64,000 nucleotides of DNA from an uncultured Muribaculaceae bacterium (GTDB lineage Bacteria; Bacteroidota; Bacteroidia; Bacteroidales; Muribaculaceae): positions 62,001 through 126,000 of the forward strand of contig CANCXM010000001.1 of NCBI GenBank assembly GCA_947381945.1, written 5' to 3'. A program made the position numbers and the translations under genes. Within the stretch, counting starts at the first letter, position 1; each line of letters begins with the position of its first letter. Under the pieces are notes generated by a model that did no database searches, was not told where the DNA came from, and saw only the letters and a list, made by a program, of their open reading frames with translations. Below are positions 51,336 through 61,131 of the stretch, piece by piece.

Positions 51336-53510
51336 ATGAGTTCATCCACTCCTCCAAAGAATCCCCAGCCCAAGAAGATGGGGGGCATAAAGTTCAGCAT
51401 GTACTGGGCCTACGCCATCATAATCGTATTTTTGCTCGGTATGCTTTATATCGACGACAATTCCATCACGAAGGAGGTCAGCTTTACGAAGTTCGAGCAA
51501 TATGTGGCCGACGGCGGTGTAGGAGACATGACTGTCTTCACCAACACCAACCGTGCGGAAGCTGTGCTGTCCGATTCCCTTGCAAGCGAGATTTTCCCCA
51601 AGACCCAGTATGAGGCCGGAAAGGGTACGATTGCAAAGATTGTCACCGACATCCCTTCGGCCGACAGATTCCAGGACAAGATTGACCTCTGGAAACAGGA
51701 AGGTGTCTATGCCGGAAACGTCAAGTATGAAAAGGCTTCAGACTATTCAGCACTTATCTGGACATTCGGTCCGATTGTGCTCCTCGTCGCATTCTGGTTC
51801 ATAATGATGCGCCGCATGTCGGGCGGAGCCAGTGGCGGAGGTCCCGGCGGTGTCTTCAATGTCGGAAAGTCCAAGCCCAAAGTGTTCGACAAGGGTGAGG
51901 GAACCAACGTCACTTTTAAGGATGTTGCCGGTCTGACTGAGGCAAAGACTGAAATCCGCGAAATTGTGGAGTTTCTCCGCAATCCGCAGCGCTATACCGA
52001 CCTCGGAGCTAAAATCCCCAAGGGTGCGCTCCTCGTAGGCCCTCCCGGAACCGGTAAGACCCTTCTTGCCAAGGCTGTTGCGGGTGAGGCAAACGTCCCC
52101 TTCTTCTCTATGTCAGGTTCTGACTTCGTCGAGATGTTTGTCGGCGTGGGTGCGTCGCGAGTGCGCGACCTTTTCCGTCAGGCAAAGGAAAAGGCACCTT
52201 GCATAGTGTTCATCGACGAAATTGACGCCGTCGGCCGTGCCCGTGGCAAGAATCCAAACATGGGTGCCAACGACGAACGCGAAAATACTCTCAACCAGCT
52301 TCTTACCGAGATGGACGGTTTCGGGACAAACAGCGGTGTGATTATCCTTGCCGCAACCAACCGTGCCGACATCCTCGACAAGGCGCTTCTGCGTGCCGGA
52401 CGTTTCGACCGTCAGATAAACGTCGACCTCCCCGAGCTTAAGGACCGCATCGAGGTGTTCAAAGTGCATCTGCGCAACATCAAGACCGATGATTCTGTAG
52501 ATGTCGACCTCATGGCGCGCCAGACAGCCGGTTTCTGTGGCGCTGACATCGCCAATGTCTGCAACGAGGCAGCCCTTATCGCAGCCCGAAGCAACAAGAA
52601 AGCCGTGGACCGCGACAGTTTCATGGCAGCTATCGACCGCATTATCGGAGGTCTGGAACACAGCTCGAAAATCATCTCCGCAGAGGAGAAGAAGGCTATC
52701 GCCATCCATGAGGCAGGTCATGCAACCGTATCGTGGTTCCTTGAATACTCAAACGAGATGGTCAAGGTGTCAATCGTTCCGCGCGGAATGGCTCTCGGTG
52801 CCGCATGGTATATGCCAGAGGAGCGTCAGATCACTCCTCTCCAGGCACTTCTCGACCAGATGTGTATGACTCTCGCAGGCCGTGCTGCCGAGGAGCTTAC
52901 TCTCGGTGAGGTTTCTACGGGTGCGCTCAACGACCTTGAGAAAGTTACGAAAATGGCCTACGCTATAGTGGTTTACTATGGCATGAGCGATAAGATACCC
53001 AATGTCTGCTACTACGATTCGACCGGTCAGGCCTACGGTTTCTCCAAGCCTTACGGCGGCGAACGTGCCAAGCAGATTGACGATGAGGTGTCGCGCATCA
53101 TCCGGGAGCAGTACGAACGTGCAAAACAGATTCTCCGCGACCATAAGGAGGGACACGCAAAACTCGCCGAGACACTGCTGACAAAGGAGGTGATGTATGC
53201 CGAGGACCTCGTGAATATCTTCGGAAAGCGTCAATGGAAGTCGCGCACCGAGGAAATCATGAAGCTTCAGGCCGAACGCGATGCCAAGCGCGCGCTTGAG
53301 GAGGGTTCGAAGAAGGACGAAACAGCTTCTGCCGACGATTCTAACTCGGCTGATAATGAGGGAACTGATTCCTCTGCTGTTGATGTTGTGGATGTCAAGG
53401 CCGAGGTTGTCGAAGGGACTGCCACAGAGCTTCCTGTATCTGAAAATGAGTCGGCGAAGAGCGGGACGGGCAACAATGAGCCTACGCCTCCTCCCTTTAA
53501 AAAAGATTGA
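51336..53510 (+). CDS. ftsH: ATP-dependent zinc metalloprotease FtsH
   Basis: Membrane-anchored hexameric AAA+ protease that degrades misassembled membrane proteins and regulators. The 724-residue protein has two membrane helices (about 20-38 and 146-166) flanking a periplasmic domain. The AAA+ domain has Walker A GPPGTGKT (about 231-238), Walker [13 protein letters not shown] and the second region of homology. The zinc site is HEAGH (about 456-460) with the third ligand in [14 protein letters not shown]. The acidic, low-complexity tail of about 80 residues (Asp/Ser/Glu-rich) is longer than in E. coli. The phosphatidate cytidylyltransferase gene often found next in Bacteroidales is absent here. 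Confidence 0.97.
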   Translation: MSSSTPPKNPQPKKMGGIKFSMYWAYAIIIVFLLGMLYIDDNSITKEVSFTKFEQYVADGGVGDMTVFTNTNRAEAVLSDSLASEIFPKTQYEAGKGTIAKIVTDIPSADRFQDKIDLWKQEGVYAGNVKYEKASDYSALIWTFGPIVLLVAFWFIMMRRMSGGASGGGPGGVFNVGKSKPKVFDKGEGTNVTFKDVAGLTEAKTEIREIVEFLRNPQRYTDLGAKIPKGALLVGPPGTGKTLLAKAVAGEANVPFFSMSGSDFVEMFVGVGASRVRDLFRQAKEKAPCIVFIDEIDAVGRARGKNPNMGANDERENTLNQLLTEMDGFGTNSGVIILAATNRADILDKALLRAGRFDRQINVDLPELKDRIEVFKVHLRNIKTDDSVDVDLMARQTAGFCGADIANVCNEAALIAARSNKKAVDRDSFMAAIDRIIGGLEHSSKIISAEEKKAIAIHEAGHATVSWFLEYSNEMVKVSIVPRGMALGAAWYMPEERQITPLQALLDQMCMTLAGRAAEELTLGEVSTGALNDLEKVTKMAYAIVVYYGMSDKIPNVCYYDSTGQAYGFSKPYGGERAKQIDDEVSRIIREQYERAKQILRDHKEGHAKLAETLLTKEVMYAEDLVNIFGKRQWKSRTEEIMKLQAERDAKRALEEGSKKDETASADDSNSADNEGTDSSAVDVVDVKAEVVEGTATELPVSENESAKSGTGNNEPTPPPFKKD

Positions 53511-53548
53511 AAAAATTCCACTGAATTTGCATTATCGCACCTTTTAAG

Positions 53549-53593
53549 GGTTTGCATTGACTACCTTTGCAGTAGCAATGCAAACCTTTTTTT
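53549..53593 (+). terminator. Terminator of the rsfS-ftsH operon
   Basis: Arms 53549-53565 and 53572-53586 pair with one bulged A, followed by seven T residues. The TACCTTTG in its loop is a look-alike -7 box, not a promoter. Confidence 0.85.
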
Positions 53594-54352
53594 GTATAGC
53601 TACCGACATTTGAAAAGTATCTTTTATTGGATTCTCCCCCTTCCCCCTCCGCTCCCTTTCCCCGATATTGATTCCCGAAAAATGTCCCCTCCCCACAGTT
53701 GTTATCAATCTTATTTCTAACCGTTTAATTATCTCATACCATTTACGAAACAGATATTTCAGACCTTAATTATGATTTGAATTATGCAACCATGCCATAA
53801 TCACATTACAGGATAAGCTGCGAGGCAATGATGTGAAATCACCTTGCCGGATGTCAGCCTGTAAGCCTATTTTTCCGGATGGCAAGCGGAAAGTCGCAAG
53901 ATACTGCCGCTTTATGACTTATCGGTTGCCATCGGGTAATGTAACTTTAGAGCGAAATTCTTTTGTAGCTTATGCTCCTTTGTCGCTATCATACAACAAA
54001 TTTGTTATATTGCTTCAAGCTAATATTGTACGCATTATAGGGTCTTCTGTATCACTTGTATCTTTGTCAATATCCAATGAAAAGAGGGAGAAGAGTTACG
54101 GCAACACTTCTCCCTCGGCTTCAAAATCAACGTCAAAACTATTGTTATATAGCGCCGTAGGTTTTGCTGTCAATCCGGAGCTTGACCGGTGAAATTCCGG
54201 TCATGAAAATAATCTTTTTGGCCTCATGCCTCACTTGGCGGCCAGATGGCGCTTGCATGGAATTGACAGTTCAAGCATCGTAAACACTATTTAATACAAT
54301 TCCATACTATTTATATAATGCCATTGGTACCGAATTGTTCAGTGTGGGGCTT
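53594..54352. other. Gene-free stretch downstream of ftsH and nifJ
   Basis: A pyrimidine-rich tract covers about 53632-53698. A 119-codon open frame (53833-54192) has no convincing protein features. Perfect 10-base arms at 54084-54093 and 54107-54116 form a hairpin with a CTTTT tail on the minus strand, a likely terminator for nifJ. A smaller hairpin lies at 54183-54201. TATCTTTG at 54059-54066 is a possible plus-strand -7 box without an obvious gene to serve. Confidence 0.45.
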
Positions 54353-57300
54353 TCATTTGTCTCCCGCAAGGCGTCGGAGGGCTTCAAGATTGCGGTTGCA
54401 GTCCTGTTGCAGTTCGGGGCCGAGGATTCCCGCCTCTTTCGGATCTGTCATCTTAAGGTCGGCATACCGGTCCTCATTGACAGTATATTCGGCAACGGTC
54501 TTTACCGGCTCCGTGTTCGGATAGCGTGGCGATGCTGTCAGGGGCGAAGAGCCGTTAGTCCCGCTGTTGTCAGCCCCGGGGACTGGAGAGTCGATTGTCA
54601 ACGCAGTCTCCCCCTTGGCGTATGCCTCGGGATTGAAGCGGTAGAGAGGCCAGTAGCCGGATTCGACCGCGCGCCGCTGCTCAACGATCGAGTGTCCGAG
54701 TCCCGGTCGGATTCCGTGGTTCAGGCAGGGACAGTAGGCAATCACGATGGCAGGGCCGGGATAGCGTTCGGCCTCCGAGAGCGCGTCGATGGTCTGCTGG
54801 TAATTTGCTCCGAGCGAAACGGAGGCGACATAGACCGAACCGTAGGTCATCATCATGCGTCCGAGTTCCTTTTTGGCCACACGTTTTCCATCGGGTGAAT
54901 ATTTCGCCACAGCGCTTCGTGGTGTTGCCTTGGAGGTCTGTCCTCCGGTGTTGGAGTAACATTCGGTGTCCATCACCAGTATCTTTATCGGTTCGCCCGA
55001 TGCAAGCACATGGTCAAGCCCGGCAAACCCGATGTCGTAGGCCCAACCGTCGCCACCGATGGCCCAAACGCTCTTCTTGCCGAACATGTCGGAGGCTTCG
55101 AGCAGTTCCGAATAGGCAGGATTCACGTCCTTTACCGGTTCGAGCATGGCCTTGAGCTGTTCGCCGGTCGACTGTGAAAGTTCCGGGTCATCCTTTCCCG
55201 AATACCATGCTTCGAGTGCCGATTTCAGATAGGGGAGGGTGTCGGGTGAGTCAATCAACGCCTTCACCTTCTGAGCCACTCTTTGGCGGCGCTGTTCGAA
55301 AGCGACAAGCATTCCGTAGCCATACTCACCGTTATCCTCGAAAAGCGAATTGCCCCACGCCGGACCCTTCCCGCGTGGATTTGTGCAATATGCGTTGGAG
55401 GGGAAATTGGCTCCCCAGATGGAACTGCAACCGGTGGCGTTGGCAATCACGAGGCGTTCGCCGAAAAGCTGGGTGAGGAGTTTGACGTAGGGCGTCTCTC
55501 CGCATCCCGCACATGCTCCCGAGAATTCCAGACAAGGCTGCTGGAGCTGCGAACCGTTGATGCTCTCGCGTGGCAGGAGATTGTCTTTCAGGCTCACGTT
55601 TTCCTGCGCCCATTCGAGCAACGGCACTTCGCGCCCAATCACCTCCTCGAGCGGTGTCATCGTCAGGGCATGTCCCGGACAGATGATGGAGCATGACGAG
55701 CAACCGAGGCAGTCTTCGGGATAATTCTGGATATGGAATTTGTAGCCTTCGATCTGTGGCGCTCCTGTCGCCTCCTTCATGGCAAAGCCTTCGGGAGCTT
55801 TTGCAGCTTCTTCAGGCGAGAGAATAAAAGGACGGATGGCTGCGTGGGGACAGACGAGCGAACATTCCGTACACTCGACGCATTTGTCGGCATCCCATAC
55901 GGGGACCCGTGTGGCTATGCGGCGATGTTCGTAGGCTGTGGTTCCTGGAGGAAGTATGCCTGCAGGATCCAGTGCAGATACCGGGATGAGGTCGCCATGG
56001 CCTTTTATGCATGGTGTGTGGATATTCTTGATGAACGATTCAAGAGTCTTGGTCGCAAAGCGGGGTTCGCGCCGTTTGAGCGTTTCGGGAGTGCTTGTCC
56101 ACCCTTCAGTATTGTCATAGTCAATGGCGACGAGCGCGTCGACGGCCATTGAAATGGCTTTAAGGTTTCTCTCGACCACTTCTCCGCCTTCGTGGATATA
56201 TGTCTTCCGGATTTGCTCTTTAAGCGCACCGAAGCTCTCGTCAAACGGGATAAGTTTGCTGAGATAGAGGAACACTGTCTCCATCGGCATGTTTATCCTC
56301 TCTCCGAGACCGCAGCTCGCGGCGATTCTGTCGGCATCGATATTGTAGAAGCGGAGTTTCTTTTCGGCTATGGTTCTGCGCATCTCAAGAGGAAGTTTTT
56401 CGCACATCTGTCCGGCTGTCCAAGGTGAGTTCAGCACGAAGATTCCACCGGGCTTGATTTTGTCGAGCATGGTGAAACGGTTGACGTAGGAAGTCTTGTG
56501 ACACCCGATGTAGTCCGCACCGTCGATTCCGTAGGCCGATGTGACCGGTGCTTTTCCGATTCGCAGTTGCGAGATGGTGTAGCCGCCCGACTTTTTGGCC
56601 GAGTAGCTGAAATAGGCCTGGGCATAAAATCCTGGAGTGTTGCCGATGATGTCGGCCACTTGCTTTGTGCCTCCGACAGTGCCGTCGTTTCCGATTGCGT
56701 AGAGGATAATCTGGTAGGTATCGGCGGCTACGTTTGTCTCGACCTTTTCAGTCACGTCAATCGAGAGGTGGGTCACATCGTCGTTGATGCCCACGGTGAA
56801 CGGATTCTTTGGCGCAGTCTTTGCCATCTCGTCGAAAATGGCCTTGACCATCGAAGGATCGAATTCCTTGCTCGAAAGACCGTAGCGTCCGCCTATGATG
56901 CGGATATTCTCTTTCCCTGCGGCTCCTGACAGAGCTGTGATTACATCCTGACAGAGCGGTTCATGTTGCGCCCCCGGTTCCTTCGTGCGGTCGAGGACAG
57001 CGATTGTCCTGACACTTTCCGGAAGAGCGGCGCGCAAGGCTTCGACAGGGAAGGGACGGTAAAGGCGGACTTTGACAACGCCTGTCTTGTAGCCCTTTTC
57101 GCGGTTGAGGTAATCGACCGTCTCGCCGACCACATCGGCTGCTGAGCCGATGACAACTATCACGCGGTCTGCATCGGGCGCACCGCTGTAGTCCACGAGA
57201 TGGTATTGCCTTCCGGTCTGTTCCCCGACCTTGTCCATCGCATTCTGCACGATTGTCGGGAAGGCATCGTAGAAACGGTTGGAAGCCTCGCGGTTCTGGA

Positions 57301-57970
57301 AATAGACGTCGGGATTCTGGGCGGAGCCGCGTTGGTCGGGGTGCTCGGGATTCATCGACTTGCGGCGGAATTCATTCACCTTGTCCCAATCGACAAGCGG
57401 ACGCATGTCCTCATAGTCAATCACGTCGATTGTGTCCATTTCCGACGATGTGCGCCATCCGTCGAAGAAATGCAACACAGGGAGCGACCCCTCAATTGCG
57501 GCAAGGTGGGCCACGAGGCCGAGATCCATCGTCTCTTGTACGGATGAGGAAGCAAGCATGGTGAAACCCGTGGCACGGCAGGCCATCACGTCCTGGTGGT
57601 CACCGAAGATGGACAGCGCATGGGTTGCAAGCGAGCGGCAACCGACGTGGAACACCACCGGTAGCAATTCGCCGGAAATCTTATACATGTTCGGAATCAT
57701 GAGCATCAGACCCTGGGATGCGGTGAAGGTTGTGGCGAGTGCTCCTGCTGCGGCTGCGCCGTGGACAGCTCCTGCCGCACCAAGCTCGCTCTCCATCTCG
57801 CGGATTTCAAGCGCCTGTCCCATGAGGTTGCGCCGTCCTTCAAGTCCCCACTTCTGGGCGGTGTCCCCCATTGATGCTATAGGTGTTATCGGGTAGATAG
57901 TGGCCACATCGCTCAGTGCGAAGGCGACATGAGCGGCTGCCGTACATCCGTCAAGAATCAGTTTTTTCAT
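54353..57970 (-). CDS. nifJ: Pyruvate:ferredoxin (flavodoxin) oxidoreductase, single chain
   Basis: Oxidises pyruvate to acetyl-CoA and CO2 with ferredoxin or flavodoxin as acceptor, central to anaerobic metabolism. All domains lie on one 1,205-residue chain: the pyrimidine-binding half (YPITPIASMGDTAQKWG near residue 25), the gamma domain, two [4Fe-4S] sites (CVECTECSLVCPHA and CLGCSSCSIICPGHA, about 690-760), a further cysteine pair (CAGCGETPY) and the thiamine-diphosphate domain (GDGWAYDIGFAGLDH ... TECYSNTGGQ). These features fit true PFOR rather than an oxalate oxidoreductase, which is multi-subunit. It lies 138 bases downstream of the AEC transporter on the same strand. Confidence 0.95.
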   Translation of the reverse strand: MKKLILDGCTAAAHVAFALSDVATIYPITPIASMGDTAQKWGLEGRRNLMGQALEIREMESELGAAGAVHGAAAAGALATTFTASQGLMLMIPNMYKISGELLPVVFHVGCRSLATHALSIFGDHQDVMACRATGFTMLASSSVQETMDLGLVAHLAAIEGSLPVLHFFDGWRTSSEMDTIDVIDYEDMRPLVDWDKVNEFRRKSMNPEHPDQRGSAQNPDVYFQNREASNRFYDAFPTIVQNAMDKVGEQTGRQYHLVDYSGAPDADRVIVVIGSAADVVGETVDYLNREKGYKTGVVKVRLYRPFPVEALRAALPESVRTIAVLDRTKEPGAQHEPLCQDVITALSGAAGKENIRIIGGRYGLSSKEFDPSMVKAIFDEMAKTAPKNPFTVGINDDVTHLSIDVTEKVETNVAADTYQIILYAIGNDGTVGGTKQVADIIGNTPGFYAQAYFSYSAKKSGGYTISQLRIGKAPVTSAYGIDGADYIGCHKTSYVNRFTMLDKIKPGGIFVLNSPWTAGQMCEKLPLEMRRTIAEKKLRFYNIDADRIAASCGLGERINMPMETVFLYLSKLIPFDESFGALKEQIRKTYIHEGGEVVERNLKAISMAVDALVAIDYDNTEGWTSTPETLKRREPRFATKTLESFIKNIHTPCIKGHGDLIPVSALDPAGILPPGTTAYEHRRIATRVPVWDADKCVECTECSLVCPHAAIRPFILSPEEAAKAPEGFAMKEATGAPQIEGYKFHIQNYPEDCLGCSSCSIICPGHALTMTPLEEVIGREVPLLEWAQENVSLKDNLLPRESINGSQLQQPCLEFSGACAGCGETPYVKLLTQLFGERLVIANATGCSSIWGANFPSNAYCTNPRGKGPAWGNSLFEDNGEYGYGMLVAFEQRRQRVAQKVKALIDSPDTLPYLKSALEAWYSGKDDPELSQSTGEQLKAMLEPVKDVNPAYSELLEASDMFGKKSVWAIGGDGWAYDIGFAGLDHVLASGEPIKILVMDTECYSNTGGQTSKATPRSAVAKYSPDGKRVAKKELGRMMMTYGSVYVASVSLGANYQQTIDALSEAERYPGPAIVIAYCPCLNHGIRPGLGHSIVEQRRAVESGYWPLYRFNPEAYAKGETALTIDSPVPGADNSGTNGSSPLTASPRYPNTEPVKTVAEYTVNEDRYADLKMTDPKEAGILGPELQQDCNRNLEALRRLAGDK

Positions 57971-58108
57971 TTCCGTCAGGTTTGAAAAGGGATGGTGTTA
58001 CGGGTAGTATAAATAGTGGACATAAGGGAGAGTCAGTCCCTTATGCCCCTGAGATTGTTACGGTTCAGATGGAGTCAATCCCATTTGACCATTGTTTCAT
58101 ATTGTGCC

Positions 58109-59080
58109 TTAGAGAGCTGCGGAGTGGACACAGAGGTCGGTAATCCACAACCAGAGAGGACAGAAACCGATGAATAGTATCACTGAAAGTGTGAGTGACG
58201 AGGTTCCTTCAGCAACATAAGTGTCGTATTCGTCCGCGATGATGATACCGGAGAATGCAGGAGGAAGGGCACCGGCCACAACAAGCATCTTGAGGTTGAG
58301 CGGATCCATGTGGAAGATGAGGCCGAGGATAAGAAGCACGGCAGGCATCATGACCATCTTCAGGATTGCACCGAGAATGACCTGCCAGTCAATGGAAATC
58401 TTGATGGCCGAGAGGGTGATACCGGCTGAGAATACGGCCATTGATGCGTTGGCACCTTTGATAAGGTCGAACGACGGGCTTGCCCATTCAGGCCAGGGTA
58501 TACCGACGACTACCCAGATGACAGCGAGGATAGGGGCCCATGCGACAGGCTGTTCGAGAGCGTGAATCACAGGAGCCCATGCACTTTTGTTTTTTGATGA
58601 ACCGGGATTCTGTTTTTCCAGTGATGCGTTGAGCAGGGAAAGGCCGACCGGGATACCGACGGCATTCACGACAATGCCCACGATGGCAACCACGAGAGCT
58701 ACGGATGGAGTTGTGCCGAAGATAGGTTCAAGCACCGCGAAACCGAGGAATCCGATTGTCGGCGAACCGCTGATAAGAGCTGAGATCGCAGCATCGGCTC
58801 CGGTGTTTTTCTTAAACATCAGGAAGACAAAGTAGACTATCATGAAGCAGGCCATGATGCCGACAAGCGATATAAGTGACAGTTTTATATCTCTTGCAAG
58901 CATTTCGCGGCTCGCTTGGACGATGGACACGAAAAGGGCAGCCGGCAAGGCGTAGTCAAGCACGACCTTATTGAACTTCTTGGCGTCTTCGCCAGAGAAG
59001 ATACCCTTTTTTCCCGAAATATAACCGGCCAGCATCACGACGATGATCGGGACGATGGCGAAAAGGATAATATGTTCCAT
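58109..59080 (-). CDS. AEC-family transporter, probably for oxalate or a related dicarboxylate
   Basis: A 323-residue auxin-efflux-carrier superfamily permease with about ten helices in two inverted halves. Typical AEC segments are SGKKGIFSGEDAKKFNKVVLDYALPAALF near the N-terminus (read in parts) and GALPPAFSGIIIADEYDT in the second half. Related proteins carry malonate, malate or similar acids. Its place immediately after oxc suggests oxalate or formate transport, which is inferred from context. The MFS antiporter OxlT known from Oxalobacter is absent. A hairpin (59120-59152) lies in the 101-base gap after oxc. Confidence 0.8.
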   Translation of the reverse strand: MEHIILFAIVPIIVVMLAGYISGKKGIFSGEDAKKFNKVVLDYALPAALFVSIVQASREMLARDIKLSLISLVGIMACFMIVYFVFLMFKKNTGADAAISALISGSPTIGFLGFAVLEPIFGTTPSVALVVAIVGIVVNAVGIPVGLSLLNASLEKQNPGSSKNKSAWAPVIHALEQPVAWAPILAVIWVVVGIPWPEWASPSFDLIKGANASMAVFSAGITLSAIKISIDWQVILGAILKMVMMPAVLLILGLIFHMDPLNLKMLVVAGALPPAFSGIIIADEYDTYVAEGTSSLTLSVILFIGFCPLWLWITDLCVHSAAL

Positions 59081-59119
59081 AAATTAGTTGATTGAGATTT
59101 GACTTGGAAGTTGAAAGAT

Positions 59120-59152
59120 GGGCGCGGAAGTGTGGTGACGCTTCTCGCGCCC
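59120..59152 (-). other. Hairpin between oxc and the AEC transporter gene
   Basis: G+C-rich arms 59120-59130 and 59141-59152 pair over 11 bases with one bulge and a 10-base loop. The run that follows on the minus strand (ATCTTTC) is only weakly T-rich, so it may be a partial terminator or a processing or stabilising element. Confidence 0.5.
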
Positions 59153-59181
59153 GTGTGAGTTTCGGATTTCGGGAAATTGCC

Positions 59182-60939
59182 TTATACGGTGATGTCCTGA
59201 AGCGGTGCGGGGTTGAGGTAGCCGATGTGGCCTGATTCCTTGCCCGAGTCGGCTGCAAGCTGGACATCAATCAGACATGGTTTCTTGCTTGCGATGCTCT
59301 CGGTGAGGGCTTTGGCGAGTTCGTCGGGTGTCTGGACGTAGTAGGTCTGTGCGCCGAATGCGTCGCCGAGTTTGTCGTAGCGCGCGTGGATGTCGAGAGT
59401 GGTAGGAGCTGGATCGGTAGTCTTGTCGAGAGGCACACCGACACCGTTGTAGATACCGCCGTTGTTGAAGATGACCACGGTCACAGGGAGGTTGAAACGG
59501 CAGATAGTCGAGAAATCCATTCCTGAGAAGCCGAAGGCAGAGTCACCCTCGATTGCAACGACCTGCTTGCCTGTGGCGACGGCTGCACCGATTGTCGAAC
59601 CCATGCCCATGCCCATGATGGCCCATGTCGCACAGTCGACACGATGACGCGGGAGCGACATGTTGACGGCATCACGGGTGTCGTCGAGCGTATTGGCTCC
59701 TTCGTTGATGAGGATGATGTCGGGGTTTGATTCGATGATGGGTTTGATGACACCGAGTGCGGTCCAGTGGTGCATCGGCATCAGGCTCTTGGTCTCTTCA
59801 AGACGGGCTGCGAATTTCGCATTCTTTGTCTTTGCTTCGGCCTGCAGACCGGAAACCCATGCCGGGTCCGCGCTCATCTTCTTGCCTTCCATCTTTGCGA
59901 GGATGGCATCGAGCGAGAGGCCCATGTCGCCAACCACAGGAGCTGCGATCGGGACATTTACGTCCATTTCATCAGGAGCAACGTCGAGCTGGATGAATTT
60001 CATGTCTGGATTCCATTTTCCGCGTCCGAAGCTGAGCATCCAGTTGAGACGGGCACCGATGACCATGACGACATCGGCCTTCTCCATGATGGTCGAGCGG
60101 CATGAGAGCGCGCTGAGAGGGCCGGCATCGGGCATCAGACCCTTGGCCATTGACATGGGGAGATAGGGGATGTTGTATTTTTCAATGAGAGTCTTAATCT
60201 TGTCATCAACCTGGGCGTAGGCCGCACCCTTTCCGAGAAGGATTGCCGGACGCTTGGCCGAGGTGAGGATTTCGACGGCGCGGTCGACGGAAGCCTCGTT
60301 AGGAGCGACGGGTGAGTAGACGTCAACGGGCTGATAGAGGAGCTTTTCGGCCTCCTCGCGGTCCATGATTTCACCGAGTGCAGGGGTTGTCATGTCGATA
60401 TAGACACCGCCCGGGCGGCCTGAGACTGCCACACGGTAGGCGCGTGCGACTGCCGCAGGAATGTCCTTGGCATGGCTGCAGCGGAAAGCGGCTTTGACGA
60501 GAGGTTTGGCTGTGTTGAACTGGTCAAGCTGCTCGTAGGTGCCGACGTTCATGTCGACCATCGTCGGGTCGCTTGCGCCGGAAATCTGAATCATAGGATA
60601 GCAGTTGACGGTGGCGTTGGCGGTCGCTGTCAGTCCGTTCATGAATCCGAGCGAGGAAACGGTCATCAGCACACCGGGTTTCTTCGTGAGGAAGCCTTCG
60701 GTTGCTGCTGCCATGCCTGCCTGCTGTTCGTGGCGGAAGCCGACGAAACGTATGCCCTGACCCTGTATAAGATAGCCGGCTTCGGTGATAGGAATACCGA
60801 CAAGGCCATAGACATTTTCAATACCCATGTTTTTAAGCGCTCTGGCGAGGATATACATACCCGTCACCTGCTCCGGAAAATGGGGCGCCTGTTTCTGAGG
60901 ACATGCACTCTGGGGAGCTGTATTGTTTGTTGTTGCCAT
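59182..60939 (-). CDS. oxc: Oxalyl-CoA decarboxylase
   Basis: Thiamine-diphosphate enzyme that turns oxalyl-CoA into formyl-CoA and CO2. The start at 60939 gives 585 residues beginning MATTNNTAPQ. A longer frame from 61005 would run through the upstream hairpin. The ThDP-activating glutamate lies in VGIPITEAGYLIQ, and the ThDP/metal motif runs from GDSAFGFSGMDFS to NNGGIYNG, the oxalyl-CoA-decarboxylase version. GRPGGVYIDMTTPALGEI also fits. It acts with Frc (frc is 192 bases upstream) in coupled oxalate breakdown. The terminator-like hairpin 36 bases before its ATG may control expression. Confidence 0.95.
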   Translation of the reverse strand: MATTNNTAPQSACPQKQAPHFPEQVTGMYILARALKNMGIENVYGLVGIPITEAGYLIQGQGIRFVGFRHEQQAGMAAATEGFLTKKPGVLMTVSSLGFMNGLTATANATVNCYPMIQISGASDPTMVDMNVGTYEQLDQFNTAKPLVKAAFRCSHAKDIPAAVARAYRVAVSGRPGGVYIDMTTPALGEIMDREEAEKLLYQPVDVYSPVAPNEASVDRAVEILTSAKRPAILLGKGAAYAQVDDKIKTLIEKYNIPYLPMSMAKGLMPDAGPLSALSCRSTIMEKADVVMVIGARLNWMLSFGRGKWNPDMKFIQLDVAPDEMDVNVPIAAPVVGDMGLSLDAILAKMEGKKMSADPAWVSGLQAEAKTKNAKFAARLEETKSLMPMHHWTALGVIKPIIESNPDIILINEGANTLDDTRDAVNMSLPRHRVDCATWAIMGMGMGSTIGAAVATGKQVVAIEGDSAFGFSGMDFSTICRFNLPVTVVIFNNGGIYNGVGVPLDKTTDPAPTTLDIHARYDKLGDAFGAQTYYVQTPDELAKALTESIASKKPCLIDVQLAADSGKESGHIGYLNPAPLQDITV

Positions 60940-60974
60940 AACTGATTTCGAATTGATGATTTCTGTAATAGAAA

Positions 60975-61028
60975 AGAGGGGACAATCAGCAGCTTTGCCT
61001 AACAAGACAATTCCCGATTGTCCCCTCT
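60975..61028 (-). promoter_or_regulatory. Terminator-like hairpin in the frc-oxc gap, possible attenuator
   Basis: Perfect 13-base arms (61028-61016 and 60987-60975 in reading direction) are followed by TTTCTATT on the minus strand, 36 bases before the oxc ATG. Within the 28-base loop, 61011-61006 can pair instead with part of the 5' arm (61022-61017), a six-base alternative stem that would break the terminator. This may be a simple terminator of frc or a leader attenuator of oxc. Confidence 0.55.
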
Positions 61029-61040
61029 GTAAAATTTATC

Positions 61041-61084
61041 TGATGAAAAGATACATTTCAGATGATGAAAAGATGCATTTCAGA
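61041..61084. repeat. Tandem 22-base repeat upstream of oxc
   Basis: Two adjacent copies (61041-61062, 61063-61084) differ at a single base. On the minus strand each contains an xATCTTTTC segment. The copy nearer oxc includes TATCTTTT (61053-61046), close to a -7 box. Two copies in tandem could be regulator binding sites or promoter duplication. Confidence 0.6.
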
Positions 61085-61131
61085 GATTGAATCCGTGAGA
61101 TTTGTATAGTCTATAAGTTCGTTATACAAAC

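Noticed and set aside
53562-53569. TACCTTTG as a promoter after ftsH
   Set aside because: It lies in the loop and arm of the ftsH terminator hairpin, and there is no -33 element or gene downstream.
53833-54192. A 119-codon open frame between ftsH and nifJ
   Set aside because: No domain, signal or start signal is seen. It covers a hairpin that fits better as a terminator of nifJ.
54353-57970. nifJ-like gene as an oxalate oxidoreductase
   Set aside because: The protein is a single 1,205-residue chain with all PFOR domains, whereas oxalate oxidoreductase is built from separate subunits. Adjacency to oxc alone is not enough.
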